This document shows positions 7,466 to 15,553 of a DNA stretch of 35,656 bases, one piece after another. The position numbers were made by a program, and so were the translations under genes. Position 1 is the stretch's first letter; each line of letters begins with the position of its first letter. The notes beneath the pieces are model-generated. The model was given only the letters and a program-made list of their open reading frames with translations. It was not told the DNA's origin and searched no databases. Source of the stretch: an uncultured Anaerolineaceae bacterium (GTDB taxonomy: Bacteria > Chloroflexota > Anaerolineae > Anaerolineales > Anaerolineaceae); the NCBI GenBank assembly GCA_927443345.1, contig CAKMKJ010000050.1, forward strand, positions 1 to 35,656, written 5' to 3'.

Positions 7466-7951
7466 TTGACTATTCAACGTTTTCCATTACGCTTTAATGT
7501 TGGTTACTTTCACAATTTACCGGTGGGAAGTCATCGAGACATCCATTTTGAGTTCCCGGAAATCCATTTACCACCCGATTTAGATTTAAAACAGTTTTCT
7601 GGTCTTGTTCACATTTCGCGGACGCCACAAGGGTTGCTTTTCGAGGGCAAATTTGAAGCAATCGCCCAAACTGAATGCGTACGTTGTCTTGAACCATTTG
7701 ATCTTCAACTCAACACCGAGTTTGATGAGGTATTTGCCTATAATTCAGGTTCATTTACCGAATCGGGGTTGTATGTACCTGAAGACGGCAACATTGATTT
7801 GAGTCCGGTGGTTCGCGAATATTTATTGGTCGAAAGTCCGATCAAACCAATTTGCACACCAGAATGCCAGGGGTTATGTATCGAATGCGGCGAAAATCTC
7901 AATTTATCAACCTGTGAACATCAGGCTCGTATCGTGTTGGATAACGCTTAG
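7466..7951 (+). CDS. DUF177 (YceD-like) protein
   Basis: The 161-residue protein shows the DUF177 pattern: a central TECVRCLEPF motif and a C-terminal CTPECQGLCIECGENLN segment, with Cys pairs that may bind zinc. In many bacteria this gene precedes rpmF (ribosomal protein L32) and is linked to 23S rRNA accumulation. Here no rpmF follows; the sigma factor gene comes next, 64 bases on. The start is uncertain: an in-frame stop at 7451 and the lack of ATG leave TTG at 7466 as the first candidate, with no clear ribosome binding site. Confidence 0.85.
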   Translation: MTIQRFPLRFNVGYFHNLPVGSHRDIHFEFPEIHLPPDLDLKQFSGLVHISRTPQGLLFEGKFEAIAQTECVRCLEPFDLQLNTEFDEVFAYNSGSFTESGLYVPEDGNIDLSPVVREYLLVESPIKPICTPECQGLCIECGENLNLSTCEHQARIVLDNA

Positions 7952-8015
7952 CGGGATATTGTTTAGTAGAAAAGCGGTCCATCCGCAAAATAATAAAAAT
8001 AATGAGGGAGTTGTT

Positions 8016-9197
8016 TTGGCTAATCCTGGAAGGCGCGTGCGCAGCACCGAGATCCTGAATATGCTGCTAGAAAAAGCAGATATACAGGGCTACCTGACCA
8101 CCGAGGATCTGATGGAGTTCTATCCAGACGTCAGCAAAGACGCGGAGAGAATCGAATCAGTGATGGTGGCCTTACGCCGGCACGGGGTTGAGATATTAGA
8201 CACCGATCTTGAAATGGATATGGGTGAGATTGACCCCACCCTTCCGGCATCAGATATGGACACCTTCAATAACCTGGATAATATCTCATCCGATGACACG
8301 ATTGGCCTTTATCTCAAAGAAATGTCACGCGTTCCACTGCTGAGTCTCAATGAAGAGACCGAGATCGCCCGCCGCGTTGAAGACGGCCGTGCCAGCAAAA
8401 AAGAACTGGATCGCTGCAATGGCACCTGTCCTGCTGATCGCAAGCTGCTGCTGCAAAGTCTGGTCGAAGATGGTATTCTGGCCCGCGAACACTTGATCAA
8501 GGCCAACACCAGGCTGGTGGTCAGTGTGGCCAAACGCTATGTGGGCCGGGGTGTGCCTTTTCTTGATCTGATCCAGGAAGGCAACCTGGGCTTGATGAAA
8601 GCGGTTGAGAAGTTTGATTATCACCGCGGATTCAGGTTCTCCACCTACGCAACCTGGTGGATAAGGCAGACCATCACCCGCTCCATCGCAGACCAGGGAC
8701 GCACCATCCGTGTACCGGTGCACATGGTGGATCGCATCCGCCAGCTTTACAAGATCACCCACGAGATGGAACAAACACTGGGCCGGATCCCCAACACCGC
8801 TGAACTATCAGAAAAACTTGAGCTGCCAATCGACAAGATCGAATGGATGCTGCAGGTATCATGGCTGCCCCTCTCGCTGGAAAGTCCGATCAACGACGAT
8901 GAAGAAGACTCCGAGTTGGGTCAATTCGTCGAAGATCAACTCACTCCCTCCCCCATGGACAGCACCTACGCCAAGCTGCTGCGCGAAAAGATAGAAGAGG
9001 TGCTCGACACCCTGCCCCCGCGTGAAGCACGCATCCTGCGGCTGCGCTTCGGTCTTGAAAACGGACATAACTACACGCTTGAAGAGGTGGGTGAAAAATT
9101 TGGTCTGACCCGCGAACGCATCAGGCAAATCGAAAGCAAAGCCTTAAGACGGCTGCGCCATCCGCGGCGGGCAAGACAATTGAAGGAATATTTATAA
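8016..9197 (+). CDS. rpoD: Primary-type RNA polymerase sigma factor (RpoD/SigA)
   Basis: The 393-residue protein has all sigma-70 regions in order: a short region 1.1-like N-terminus (1-80), region 1.2 DTIGLYLKEMSRVPLL (about 94-109), region 2 from ANTRLVVSVAKRYVGRG to FSTYATWWIRQTITRSIADQ (163-227), region 3 around 240-300, and region 4 LPPREARILRLRFGL (333-347) plus the helix-turn-helix TLEEVGEKFGLTRERIRQIE (354-373). The intact core -10 recognition and melting residues suggest the housekeeping sigma or a close paralogue. The chosen start is TTG at 8016 with GGGAG five bases upstream; the open frame extends upstream to 7914 but that part overlaps the DUF177 gene. A terminator follows directly. 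Confidence 0.93.
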   Translation: MANPGRRVRSTEILNMLLEKADIQGYLTTEDLMEFYPDVSKDAERIESVMVALRRHGVEILDTDLEMDMGEIDPTLPASDMDTFNNLDNISSDDTIGLYLKEMSRVPLLSLNEETEIARRVEDGRASKKELDRCNGTCPADRKLLLQSLVEDGILAREHLIKANTRLVVSVAKRYVGRGVPFLDLIQEGNLGLMKAVEKFDYHRGFRFSTYATWWIRQTITRSIADQGRTIRVPVHMVDRIRQLYKITHEMEQTLGRIPNTAELSEKLELPIDKIEWMLQVSWLPLSLESPINDDEEDSELGQFVEDQLTPSPMDSTYAKLLREKIEEVLDTLPPREARILRLRFGLENGHNYTLEEVGEKFGLTRERIRQIESKALRRLRHPRRARQLKEYL

Positions 9198-9234
9198 AAA
9201 CACCTCTTTGAGATTTGACAAAGTGGTGTTTTTT
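9197..9234. terminator. Bidirectional Rho-independent terminator after the sigma gene
   Basis: AAAACACC (9197-9204) pairs with GGTGTTTT (9225-9232) and CTTTG (9206-9210) with CAAAG (9219-9223), with one mismatch between the blocks and an 8-nt loop. A-rich and T-rich flanks let it work on both strands, which suits the convergent gene ending at 9240. Confidence 0.85.
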
Positions 9235-9239
9235 ATCAG

Positions 9240-9932
9240 TTATTTTTCCGCTTCCATTTCGCGCTCCCACTGAGCGACCGCTTCACGGATGAGCTGCTGC
9301 ACCTCTGGGTAAGGGATGGCGTCAATACCGTCAAATTTCTCAAGGCCAATCCACACATCCACACCGTGACGGCTGTTCTCAATCAACTTGATACCTTTTT
9401 CTTTGATAGGGCTGTCAACCAGCATTCTTTCGATAATCAGACTGATCTGGCCGGCGATGGTCTTGGGTTTATCTTGAATAGGTAACACAGCCGAATCTTC
9501 TGCCTTTTCAGATTTCAACGCTTTTTCCACAGACCAATCCAACACTGGCTCGATGGGAGGAAGATCAGCCGTTTCACTGATTGTGCCATTAATTGCATCT
9601 ATTGAAGTTGATTCATCGACTTCAGGGGTTCTGCCTGCCCACGCAGTCCACAACGCCAGCAGTTTGTTTACCCTGGTTTTTTGATCAACAGTTAATACTG
9701 AATAATCACGATAATAGCCACCATCTATTTGAGTAACAATTTTTTTACCGCTCGGGCTATACAATAGGCTGGCAGCCTGGACAAAACCGTCTTTCACTAA
9801 ATCTTGAGGCGGTGGGTTGGGTTCATCCGATTTTGATTCACGTGAAGAAAACAGGCTTGCAACCAACAGCCCGACCAGAAGACCAATCACTGCTGCCAGG
9901 ATCAAGAAAATGGGAGTAATTTCAACCTGCAT
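9240..9932 (-). CDS. Single-pass membrane protein of unknown function
   Basis: I do not recognise this 230-residue protein. Residues about 8-28 form one hydrophobic helix (Leu/Ile/Val/Gly-rich), followed by SSRESKSDEPNPPPQ, so it is probably anchored by its N-terminus. The middle (about 110-165) is acidic and low in complexity. The C-terminal block (about 165-225) looks folded, with ISLIIERMLVDSP and a final helix QLIREAVAQWEREME. Its tail resembles conserved domains in other Chloroflexota membrane proteins, but I cannot name one. GAGG precedes the ATG. It lies downstream of mutM on the same strand, separated by 93 bases containing an AT hairpin. Confidence 0.75.
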   Translation of the reverse strand: MQVEITPIFLILAAVIGLLVGLLVASLFSSRESKSDEPNPPPQDLVKDGFVQAASLLYSPSGKKIVTQIDGGYYRDYSVLTVDQKTRVNKLLALWTAWAGRTPEVDESTSIDAINGTISETADLPPIEPVLDWSVEKALKSEKAEDSAVLPIQDKPKTIAGQISLIIERMLVDSPIKEKGIKLIENSRHGVDVWIGLEKFDGIDAIPYPEVQQLIREAVAQWEREMEAEK

Positions 9933-10004
9933 GGCTGCCTCAAGAGTTGTTCACAAAAGGATAATAACAAATGGATACCCCTAAATGATACATGATTCCC
10001 AGTG

Positions 10005-10022
10005 ATTTATTACCCAATAAAT
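10005..10022 (-). other. AT-rich hairpin just downstream of mutM
   Basis: ATTTATT (10005-10011) and AATAAAT (10016-10022) form a perfect 7-bp stem with a 4-nt loop four bases past the mutM stop. It lacks GC pairs and a T tract, so it is a weak terminator at best, or an mRNA 3' hairpin. Confidence 0.35.
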
Positions 10023-10025
10023 TTG

Positions 10026-10841
10026 TTAAGCTGCCTTTGGCTGGCAGTACGGACAAAAATGAGTGCCCCGCTGACCAACTACCATTCGCTGTAAGATCGC
10101 TCCACAGCGGTGGCATGCTTCACCATCACGCTGATAGACCTTAAAGTGATTCTGAAAATCGCCCCCACGATAAACCCAGTCAATGCTTGCGCCATTGCGC
10201 TTGATGCCTTCACTTAACACTTCTCTGATGGCGCTCAAGAGCAAAGCAGTTTTTTCGAATAGAATCAAATTTGCAGGTGTAGTTGGATGGATGCTCGCAA
10301 TAAACAGGGATTCATCCGTGTAGATGTTGCCCATGCCAGCCATAAAAGTTTGATCGAGCAGCAGGGGTTTAATCTGGCGCTTACTGCGGTTAAGCTTTTC
10401 AAAAAAGATCTCCGGCGTCAGTGACTCTTCAAACGGTTCAGGACCCAGCTTGCCAAATACAATCTTCGGATCATCCACCAGCCAGATGCGCCCAAATTTG
10501 CGCGTATCGTTGAATGACATTCGACTGCCATCGTCAAAGTCAAGAATGACACGGTCATGTTTCTGATTGCGGTTGGATTCGCCGCTTTCAACAAAAATAT
10601 CGCCGCTCATGCGCAAGTGAATTAAGAGTGATTGACTGGTCAGTTTGATGACAATATACTTGCCCCGCCGATCCACTGCGAGGATTTTCTGACCTTTGAT
10701 TAATTGCTGGAACTCAAGGGGTAAAGGAACAGCCAAGCTGCGCTGCCATAACACCCGGCTGTTTATAATAGTTTTTTCGACAATGGTGTTAGCAGCCCTT
10801 AAGCCACGGACGATGGTTTCAACTTCAGGAAGTTCAGGCAC
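10026..10841 (-). CDS. mutM: Formamidopyrimidine-DNA glycosylase (Fpg/MutM)
   Basis: MutM excises 8-oxoguanine and formamidopyrimidines and nicks the abasic site. The 271-residue protein starts PELPEVETIVRGL, with the catalytic N-terminal Pro and Glu. The conserved Lys lies in DRRGKYIVI, the GMGNIYTDESLF helix (with the catalytic-site Asn) is intact, and the C-terminal zinc finger has the CHRCG and CPYC pairs. The start codon is GTG, with GGAG four bases upstream. It begins 15 bases after the prs stop and is probably the last gene of the operon that starts at 15200. Confidence 0.96.
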   Translation of the reverse strand: MPELPEVETIVRGLRAANTIVEKTIINSRVLWQRSLAVPLPLEFQQLIKGQKILAVDRRGKYIVIKLTSQSLLIHLRMSGDIFVESGESNRNQKHDRVILDFDDGSRMSFNDTRKFGRIWLVDDPKIVFGKLGPEPFEESLTPEIFFEKLNRSKRQIKPLLLDQTFMAGMGNIYTDESLFIASIHPTTPANLILFEKTALLLSAIREVLSEGIKRNGASIDWVYRGGDFQNHFKVYQRDGEACHRCGAILQRMVVGQRGTHFCPYCQPKAA

Positions 10842-10856
10842 AACACTCCAAACCGA

Positions 10857-11852
10857 TTATTCGTTGAAGAGCTCGCCCACGCTGCGACCCTCATTTGCAC
10901 GCTGAATCACTTCTCCAAGCAAGGGGGCAATGGAAAGTATGGTCAGACGCCCATTGAACATTGCCATCTTCGCCGGGGGCACGGGGATGGTATCGGTGGT
11001 AATAAATTCTGTCACAGGCAGAACAGATAAACGGCTGGCTGAATCGCTAGAAAACACCGGATGCACAAATACAACAAAAATATTTGCAGCCCCGTATTCT
11101 CGTGCCAGGTTGACCGCCTGAGAAATAGATCCGCCGGTATCAACTTCATCATCCACAATAATCACATCTCTACCCTTGACATCGCCAATGATTGAGAGCG
11201 CCTGTGCTTTGGAATCATTTCCGCTGCGGCGTTTTTCAATAAACGCCAGGGGAACATCCAGTGATACCGCAAAGTTGCGAGCTTTCTTCGCAAATCCCAA
11301 ATCAGCAGTGAGAACGACAGGCTTGTTCATGCGGTCTCGCTTGCCCTTCAGATATTCAATCAGGATGTAAAAAGCGGTCAGCACATCGCCGGGGATAGAG
11401 AAAAAGCCCTGGATTTGACCGGCGTGCAAGTCCATGAACATATAACGATCCGCGCCGGCGACTTCGATCATGTCGGCAACGAGTCGAGCAGTGATGGGGA
11501 TGCGAGGCTGATCTTTCTTATCCGACCGGGCATAGCACAGGTAGGGAACCACCGCCGTGACACGCGCAGCGGAATCAAGACGCAGGGTTTGCAGCATAAT
11601 TAACAGTTCCATCAGATTGCGATGCACCGGTGCAGATGTGGTCTGAATCACATAGCAATCTTGACCACGCACGGATGAATGCAATTGAACAAACAGATTG
11701 TCATTGGGGAACATAATGATATCGCGTTCGCACAACGATAGATCCATATGGGTGGCTATACGAGTAGCCAGTTCCGGGCACGAAGTACCTGCGTACAATT
11801 TGATGTCCCCATATTTCATGCGATCATATCGAGTCGAATGTGTTAATGGCAT
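10857..11852 (-). CDS. prs: Ribose-phosphate pyrophosphokinase
   Basis: PRPP synthetase transfers pyrophosphate from ATP to ribose 5-phosphate, feeding nucleotide, His and Trp synthesis. The 331-residue protein contains the family's ARSDKKDQPRIPITARL flexible-loop region, MDLHAGQIQGFF, and the PRPP-binding loop VIIVDDEVDTGGS. I chose the ATG at 11852 because AGGAG lies nine bases upstream; twelve further residues would be in frame upstream but overlap the GNAT gene. Slight departures from the usual class I sequence (EVDTGG for the common IIDTGG) do not remove key residues. Confidence 0.95.
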   Translation of the reverse strand: MPLTHSTRYDRMKYGDIKLYAGTSCPELATRIATHMDLSLCERDIIMFPNDNLFVQLHSSVRGQDCYVIQTTSAPVHRNLMELLIMLQTLRLDSAARVTAVVPYLCYARSDKKDQPRIPITARLVADMIEVAGADRYMFMDLHAGQIQGFFSIPGDVLTAFYILIEYLKGKRDRMNKPVVLTADLGFAKKARNFAVSLDVPLAFIEKRRSGNDSKAQALSIIGDVKGRDVIIVDDEVDTGGSISQAVNLAREYGAANIFVVFVHPVFSSDSASRLSVLPVTEFITTDTIPVPPAKMAMFNGRLTILSIAPLLGEVIQRANEGRSVGELFNE

Positions 11853-11872
11853 TTCGTTTTCTCCTAAGTGTT

Positions 11873-12412
11873 TCAGCAGCCCTTCCACTCAGAGTGGAGC
11901 ACGCTCATTACCAAAACATTATAATATCTGCCGTTCTTGTATATAGCTTCTCTTAAGGTTCCTTCTTGCACAAAACCAGCCGCCTTATAAGCAGCGATGC
12001 CGCGAAGATTGTATTCAAAAACAAACAAAAAGATGCGGTTCAAATTCAGGTCTTCAAACCCGTGTTTTAAGGTCAGAAGCGTGGCCTCACGACCCAACCC
12101 TTGACTCCAATAGCTTTTTTCACCAATGAAGATGCCGAATTCTGCTTCGCGGGTGACCATATCAATGTTGTGCAAACCCGTATTGCCAATGTGCACCCAA
12201 TCAGTGCCCACACTGGCATCAATTGCCAGAACCTGCCCACTGGTTGGCGGAATGGAAAGTTGTGTGTCGAACCACTTTTCTTCCATGGCCTGAGACATGG
12301 GGGAGTGCTGCAACAAGAACTCTGTAACCTCGCGGTCATTCAACCAGCGCACACAATTGGGAAGGTCTTCCCGTTCTAATGCTCGTAAGCGAACTTTCTT
12401 TCCGATCAACAT
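11873..12412 (-). CDS. GNAT-family N-acetyltransferase (RimJ/RimL-like)
   Basis: The 179-residue protein begins with LIGKKVRLRALEREDLPN, usual for RimJ/RimL-type acetyltransferases. The acetyl-CoA pyrophosphate loop is SQGLGREATLL (Q/RxxGxG/A motif), and a late helix reads FEYNLRGIAAYKAAGFVQEG. The acceptor (protein N-terminus, amino acid or antibiotic) is unknown. TGGAG precedes the ATG. It sits 18 bases after aspS and 20 bases before prs, inside a housekeeping operon. Confidence 0.9.
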   Translation of the reverse strand: MLIGKKVRLRALEREDLPNCVRWLNDREVTEFLLQHSPMSQAMEEKWFDTQLSIPPTSGQVLAIDASVGTDWVHIGNTGLHNIDMVTREAEFGIFIGEKSYWSQGLGREATLLTLKHGFEDLNLNRIFLFVFEYNLRGIAAYKAAGFVQEGTLREAIYKNGRYYNVLVMSVLHSEWKGC

Positions 12413-12430
12413 TGCGACTCCAGGATCGAT

Positions 12431-13747
12431 TTATGGGATCAAACGGGTAGGACCGCGGAAGAGGAACACCGATTCGCGGATATTGCCGACACCCAACATG
12501 ACCATCATTAAACGTGCCAAACCGAGGCCGAAGCCACCATGAGGCGGGCAGCCGTAACGGAAGAAATCCAGGTAGAACTGAATGGGCTCAAAATGCAGAC
12601 CCTTTTCAGTGGCCTGTTTTTGAAGCACTTCAACGCGGTGCTCGCGCTGAGCGCCGGTGGTGATCTCAAGACCGCAGGCGATCAGGTCAAAGCTGCGGGT
12701 AAGGGTTTCATCTTCAGGCTTGCGCATATGATAGAACGGACGCACCCCAATGGGCCAATCAGTGAGAAAGACAAAATCGTGATTGTATTTTTCTTTGACA
12801 TAGGCCGCAATATCGCGTTCGCCGGCGGGGTCTATATCACCCTTTTTGTCAGCAGGAACCCAACCACGGCTCTTTAAAATTTCGACTACTTCCTTCATGG
12901 GAATGCGCGGGAAAGGCAATGTAGGCACGACCAGATCCACACCAAAGTGTTCTTTGATGGCATCGCCGTATTGTTCTTTGACACGGGTGTAAATATAGTT
13001 GATCCATGCTTCTTCAGAAGCCATCACGTCTTCGTGGCTTTCAATCCACGACATTTCCATATCTACACCGGTGAACTCGGTCATGTGGCGAGAGGTGAAG
13101 GAGGGATCCGCTCTAAAGACAGGGCCAATCTCAAAGATGCGTTCAAAACCAGAGGCCATGGCCATCTGTTTGTAGAACTGGGGAGATTGAGCCAGGTAGG
13201 CTTTACGTTCAAAATAATCAAGCGAAAAAAGTTCCGCACCGCTTTCGCTGGGGGCGCCGACAAGTTTTGGCGTGTGAATTTCAATGAAATTGTTCTTGGT
13301 CCAATATTCACGCATGGCCAGTTCGACGAGGGTTTCCACCTGGAAGAAGAGATTATTCACAGGGCGGCGCAGATCCATGTAGCGCCAATCCTGACGGTAA
13401 TCAATGGTGGGCAGCGTTTCAGCGAATGGGTCAAATGGCAGCGGACTTTCAGCATTGTTATCTACCGTTAACGACTCTAGTTGAATCTCAAGGCCGTTCA
13501 ATTTAACCACCGGGTTATCAATAACTTTGCCGGTGATGGTCAACGCAGACTCAGTTCCCAGCTTGGCGATTTCTTCAGCCAGGGCTTCGTTATTGGGCTT
13601 CCAGTGGGCTACCTGGGCAGCACCGGTTGGATCACGAAGAATAATAAATTGAATTTTCTTCTGATCGCGTAAAACCTGAAGCCAACCTTTAAGTTCAACC
13701 GTTTGATCGATCTTGCTGCGTAAATCCTTAATCAGGGTGCGTTCCAT
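12431..13747 (-). CDS. aspS: Aspartyl-tRNA synthetase, archaeal/eukaryal type
   Basis: This class II synthetase is 438 residues long, the size of archaeal AspRS, and lacks the large insertion domain of the usual bacterial enzyme. The N-terminal anticodon-binding OB fold (about 1-105) is followed by catalytic motif 2 (VFRADPSFTSRHMTEFTGVDME) and motif 3 (GGFGLGLARLMM). The ending GNIRESVFLFRGPTRLIP resembles archaeal AspRS rather than AsnRS. Such enzymes in bacteria often charge both tRNA-Asp and tRNA-Asn for the GatCAB route; the OB-fold residue that is His in several non-discriminating enzymes appears to be Gln24 here (GWLQVLRD). AsnRS is the main alternative. GAGGAGAG precedes the ATG. Confidence 0.88.
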   Translation of the reverse strand: MERTLIKDLRSKIDQTVELKGWLQVLRDQKKIQFIILRDPTGAAQVAHWKPNNEALAEEIAKLGTESALTITGKVIDNPVVKLNGLEIQLESLTVDNNAESPLPFDPFAETLPTIDYRQDWRYMDLRRPVNNLFFQVETLVELAMREYWTKNNFIEIHTPKLVGAPSESGAELFSLDYFERKAYLAQSPQFYKQMAMASGFERIFEIGPVFRADPSFTSRHMTEFTGVDMEMSWIESHEDVMASEEAWINYIYTRVKEQYGDAIKEHFGVDLVVPTLPFPRIPMKEVVEILKSRGWVPADKKGDIDPAGERDIAAYVKEKYNHDFVFLTDWPIGVRPFYHMRKPEDETLTRSFDLIACGLEITTGAQREHRVEVLQKQATEKGLHFEPIQFYLDFFRYGCPPHGGFGLGLARLMMVMLGVGNIRESVFLFRGPTRLIP

Positions 13748-13782
13748 TTTCTCTCCTCACAGATCAATAATGACAAATTTTT

Positions 13783-14778
13783 TTACTTTGCAGGTCTGGT
13801 TAATTCTTCTACGGCGCTGGCCGGGGATCGCTTGCGCGAATAAACCGCATCCATTACCCGAGAAATATTTTCTGTTGATACTTGTGCTTTCCAATTTTGC
13901 ACCAGCGTGTGGCGCAATAAATGGTCAAATTCATCCATTAGTCGTTCACGTTCACGGTGGGCCAACAAACCGGTTTTCTGCAAATAATCGCGGTGACTCG
14001 CAATCGCATTAATTAACTCAGGAAAACCCGTTTCTTCGGTGGCAATGGTCTTGATCACTGGAGGAACCCACTCCTCGGAATTAACTATGGTGTTTTCTTC
14101 TTTAAACTCGCCATGCCCAGCTTTGCCGTTGACACGATGAGAGTATCCCAATTCAAGGTTGGCGCGTAATGCACGCTCAGTGTTTTCAATGCCAGGTCGG
14201 TCTGCCTTGTTGACCACCAGAATGTCGGCAATTTCAAGTATGCCGGCTTTAATCGCCTGAATGTCGTCACCCATGCCTGGGCTTTCAACCACTATAGTCG
14301 TGTGCGCGAGCCGTGCAATATCTACTTCAGATTGTCCTGCACCGACCGTCTCAATAAGGATCAGGTCATAACCCGCCGCATCCATCAATTGCACCACTCC
14401 GGCAGTCGTGCGTGCCAGACCGCCCAATTCTCCGCGCGAGGCCATCGAACGGATGAACACGCCGGGGTCTCCAGAAAGGTCGCGCATTCTGACCCTGTCA
14501 CCCAAGATAGCACCGCCAGTGAATGGGCTGGAGGGATCAATGGCGACAATAGCAACGGTTTGTTTGCCTTCCCGTCTGATCAACTGGGCCAACCTGTTGA
14601 CCAGCGAAGATTTGCCGGTTCCAGGAGCTCCAGTAACGCCTATGAGATGGGCTTTACCAGAGCGGGGGAAACAACCATCCAGCGCGGTTTTACCTGCACT
14701 GGTCTCATTTTCCACTTCGCTGATCAGGCGTGATAACGCCAATTTATCTGCAGCGGAGAGGAGGTCTGAGGATTTCAT
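13783..14778 (-). CDS. meaB: Methylmalonyl-CoA mutase-associated GTPase MeaB
   Basis: MeaB is the G-protein chaperone that loads and protects adenosylcobalamin in methylmalonyl-CoA mutase. The 331-residue protein has Walker A GAPGTGKSS (50-58), VAIDPSSPFTGGAILGDRVRM, the G3 region ETVGAGQSEVD and the NKAD guanine-specificity motif. It lies 20 bases downstream of the mutase B12-binding subunit, which supports the mutase assignment over other members (ArgK-like, IcmF-type). The ATG has only a weak ribosome binding site, so translation may be coupled to the upstream gene. Confidence 0.95.
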   Translation of the reverse strand: MKSSDLLSAADKLALSRLISEVENETSAGKTALDGCFPRSGKAHLIGVTGAPGTGKSSLVNRLAQLIRREGKQTVAIVAIDPSSPFTGGAILGDRVRMRDLSGDPGVFIRSMASRGELGGLARTTAGVVQLMDAAGYDLILIETVGAGQSEVDIARLAHTTIVVESPGMGDDIQAIKAGILEIADILVVNKADRPGIENTERALRANLELGYSHRVNGKAGHGEFKEENTIVNSEEWVPPVIKTIATEETGFPELINAIASHRDYLQKTGLLAHRERERLMDEFDHLLRHTLVQNWKAQVSTENISRVMDAVYSRKRSPASAVEELTRPAK

Positions 14779-14798
14779 TAATTCATGCGCTCACAATC

Positions 14799-15200
14799 TC
14801 AGGCGATGTGGGCAAAAGACTTGACGTCTTCAATCACCGTAACCGTTGAAGTACCCGGGCCGTAAACTGCATTAACCCCGGCAGCTTTTAGCACTGCTAC
14901 GTCTTCTTCAGGGATTATGCCGCCCACGAAGAAACCAACATCCGTGAGACCCGTTTTTCTGACCGTATCAATCACTTTTGGCACCAACACCAGGTGGGCA
15001 CCTGACAGAATGGACATGCCTATGACATCCACGTTTTCTTGTACGGCTGCTTCTGCGATCATCTCCGGAGTTTGGCGCAAACCGGTGTAGATCACTTCCA
15101 TGCCGGCATCGCGTAAAGCACGCGCGATGACTTTCGCTCCACGATCATGCCCATCCAAACCAGGTTTTGCGATCAAGACACGAATTTTACGATCCGCCAT
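14799..15200 (-). CDS. Methylmalonyl-CoA mutase small subunit, cobalamin-binding domain
   Basis: This 133-residue protein is a standalone B12-binding domain. The DxHxxG motif DGHDRG has His18 as the lower axial cobalt ligand; MSILSGAH and the terminal VYGPGTS motif complete the cobalamin site. It should pair with a separate large (catalytic) subunit to interconvert methylmalonyl-CoA and succinyl-CoA; that subunit is not in this window. The start at 15200 follows GAGGAGAG; ten upstream in-frame residues are possible but unlikely. It is the first gene of the operon reaching mutM. Confidence 0.94.
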   Translation of the reverse strand: MADRKIRVLIAKPGLDGHDRGAKVIARALRDAGMEVIYTGLRQTPEMIAEAAVQENVDVIGMSILSGAHLVLVPKVIDTVRKTGLTDVGFFVGGIIPEEDVAVLKAAGVNAVYGPGTSTVTVIEDVKSFAHIA

Positions 15201-15229
15201 TGAGCTCTCCTCACGAATTGATGTTAACA

Positions 15230-15235
15230 ATTATA
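15230..15235 (-). promoter_or_regulatory. -10 box of the mutase-meaB-aspS-prs-mutM operon
   Basis: A perfect TATAAT on the minus strand lies 29 bases upstream of the ATG at 15200. A GTGACA (15256-15261) is present but at 20-base spacing, longer than ideal. The start would be near 15223. Confidence 0.55.
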
Positions 15236-15553
15236 CCGCCTGAATAAATATATGCTGTCACTTCCAGACATCATTTACTTCATTAGATTCGTGAAAGTGA
15301 AACGATTTACTAAAAAGCATAGCTCATTTAATAATGTATCATATGGTAAGGATGGACTTTGCAAAAGAAACGGTAAATCTTCAGTTAAAAGAGGTAATCA
15401 GAATAAATTCTAGAGTATTTAATAAATTTAATGCAAAATGGAAAAAATTATGTTACAGTGTTTTTAGAAATATATTTACACACAAAGCAATGGAGTGGGG
15501 ATTTTGACGTATTAATTCACAAAAATTTATTCTTAAAAAAGGGAGATACAGAA
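15236..15553. other. AT-rich gene-free spacer
   Basis: This 318-base stretch between divergent genes holds the upstream part of the mutase operon promoter and presumably the promoter of the lipoprotein gene at 15554. It is clearly more AT-rich than the flanking operons. I see no convincing gene, tRNA or terminator in it. A frame open from 15431 runs into the lipoprotein gene, but it has no ribosome binding site and is probably not translated. Confidence 0.5.

Noticed and set aside
12947-13471. A 174-codon plus-strand frame opposite aspS
   Set aside because: It lies wholly within the antisense of conserved synthetase sequence and resembles no protein family.
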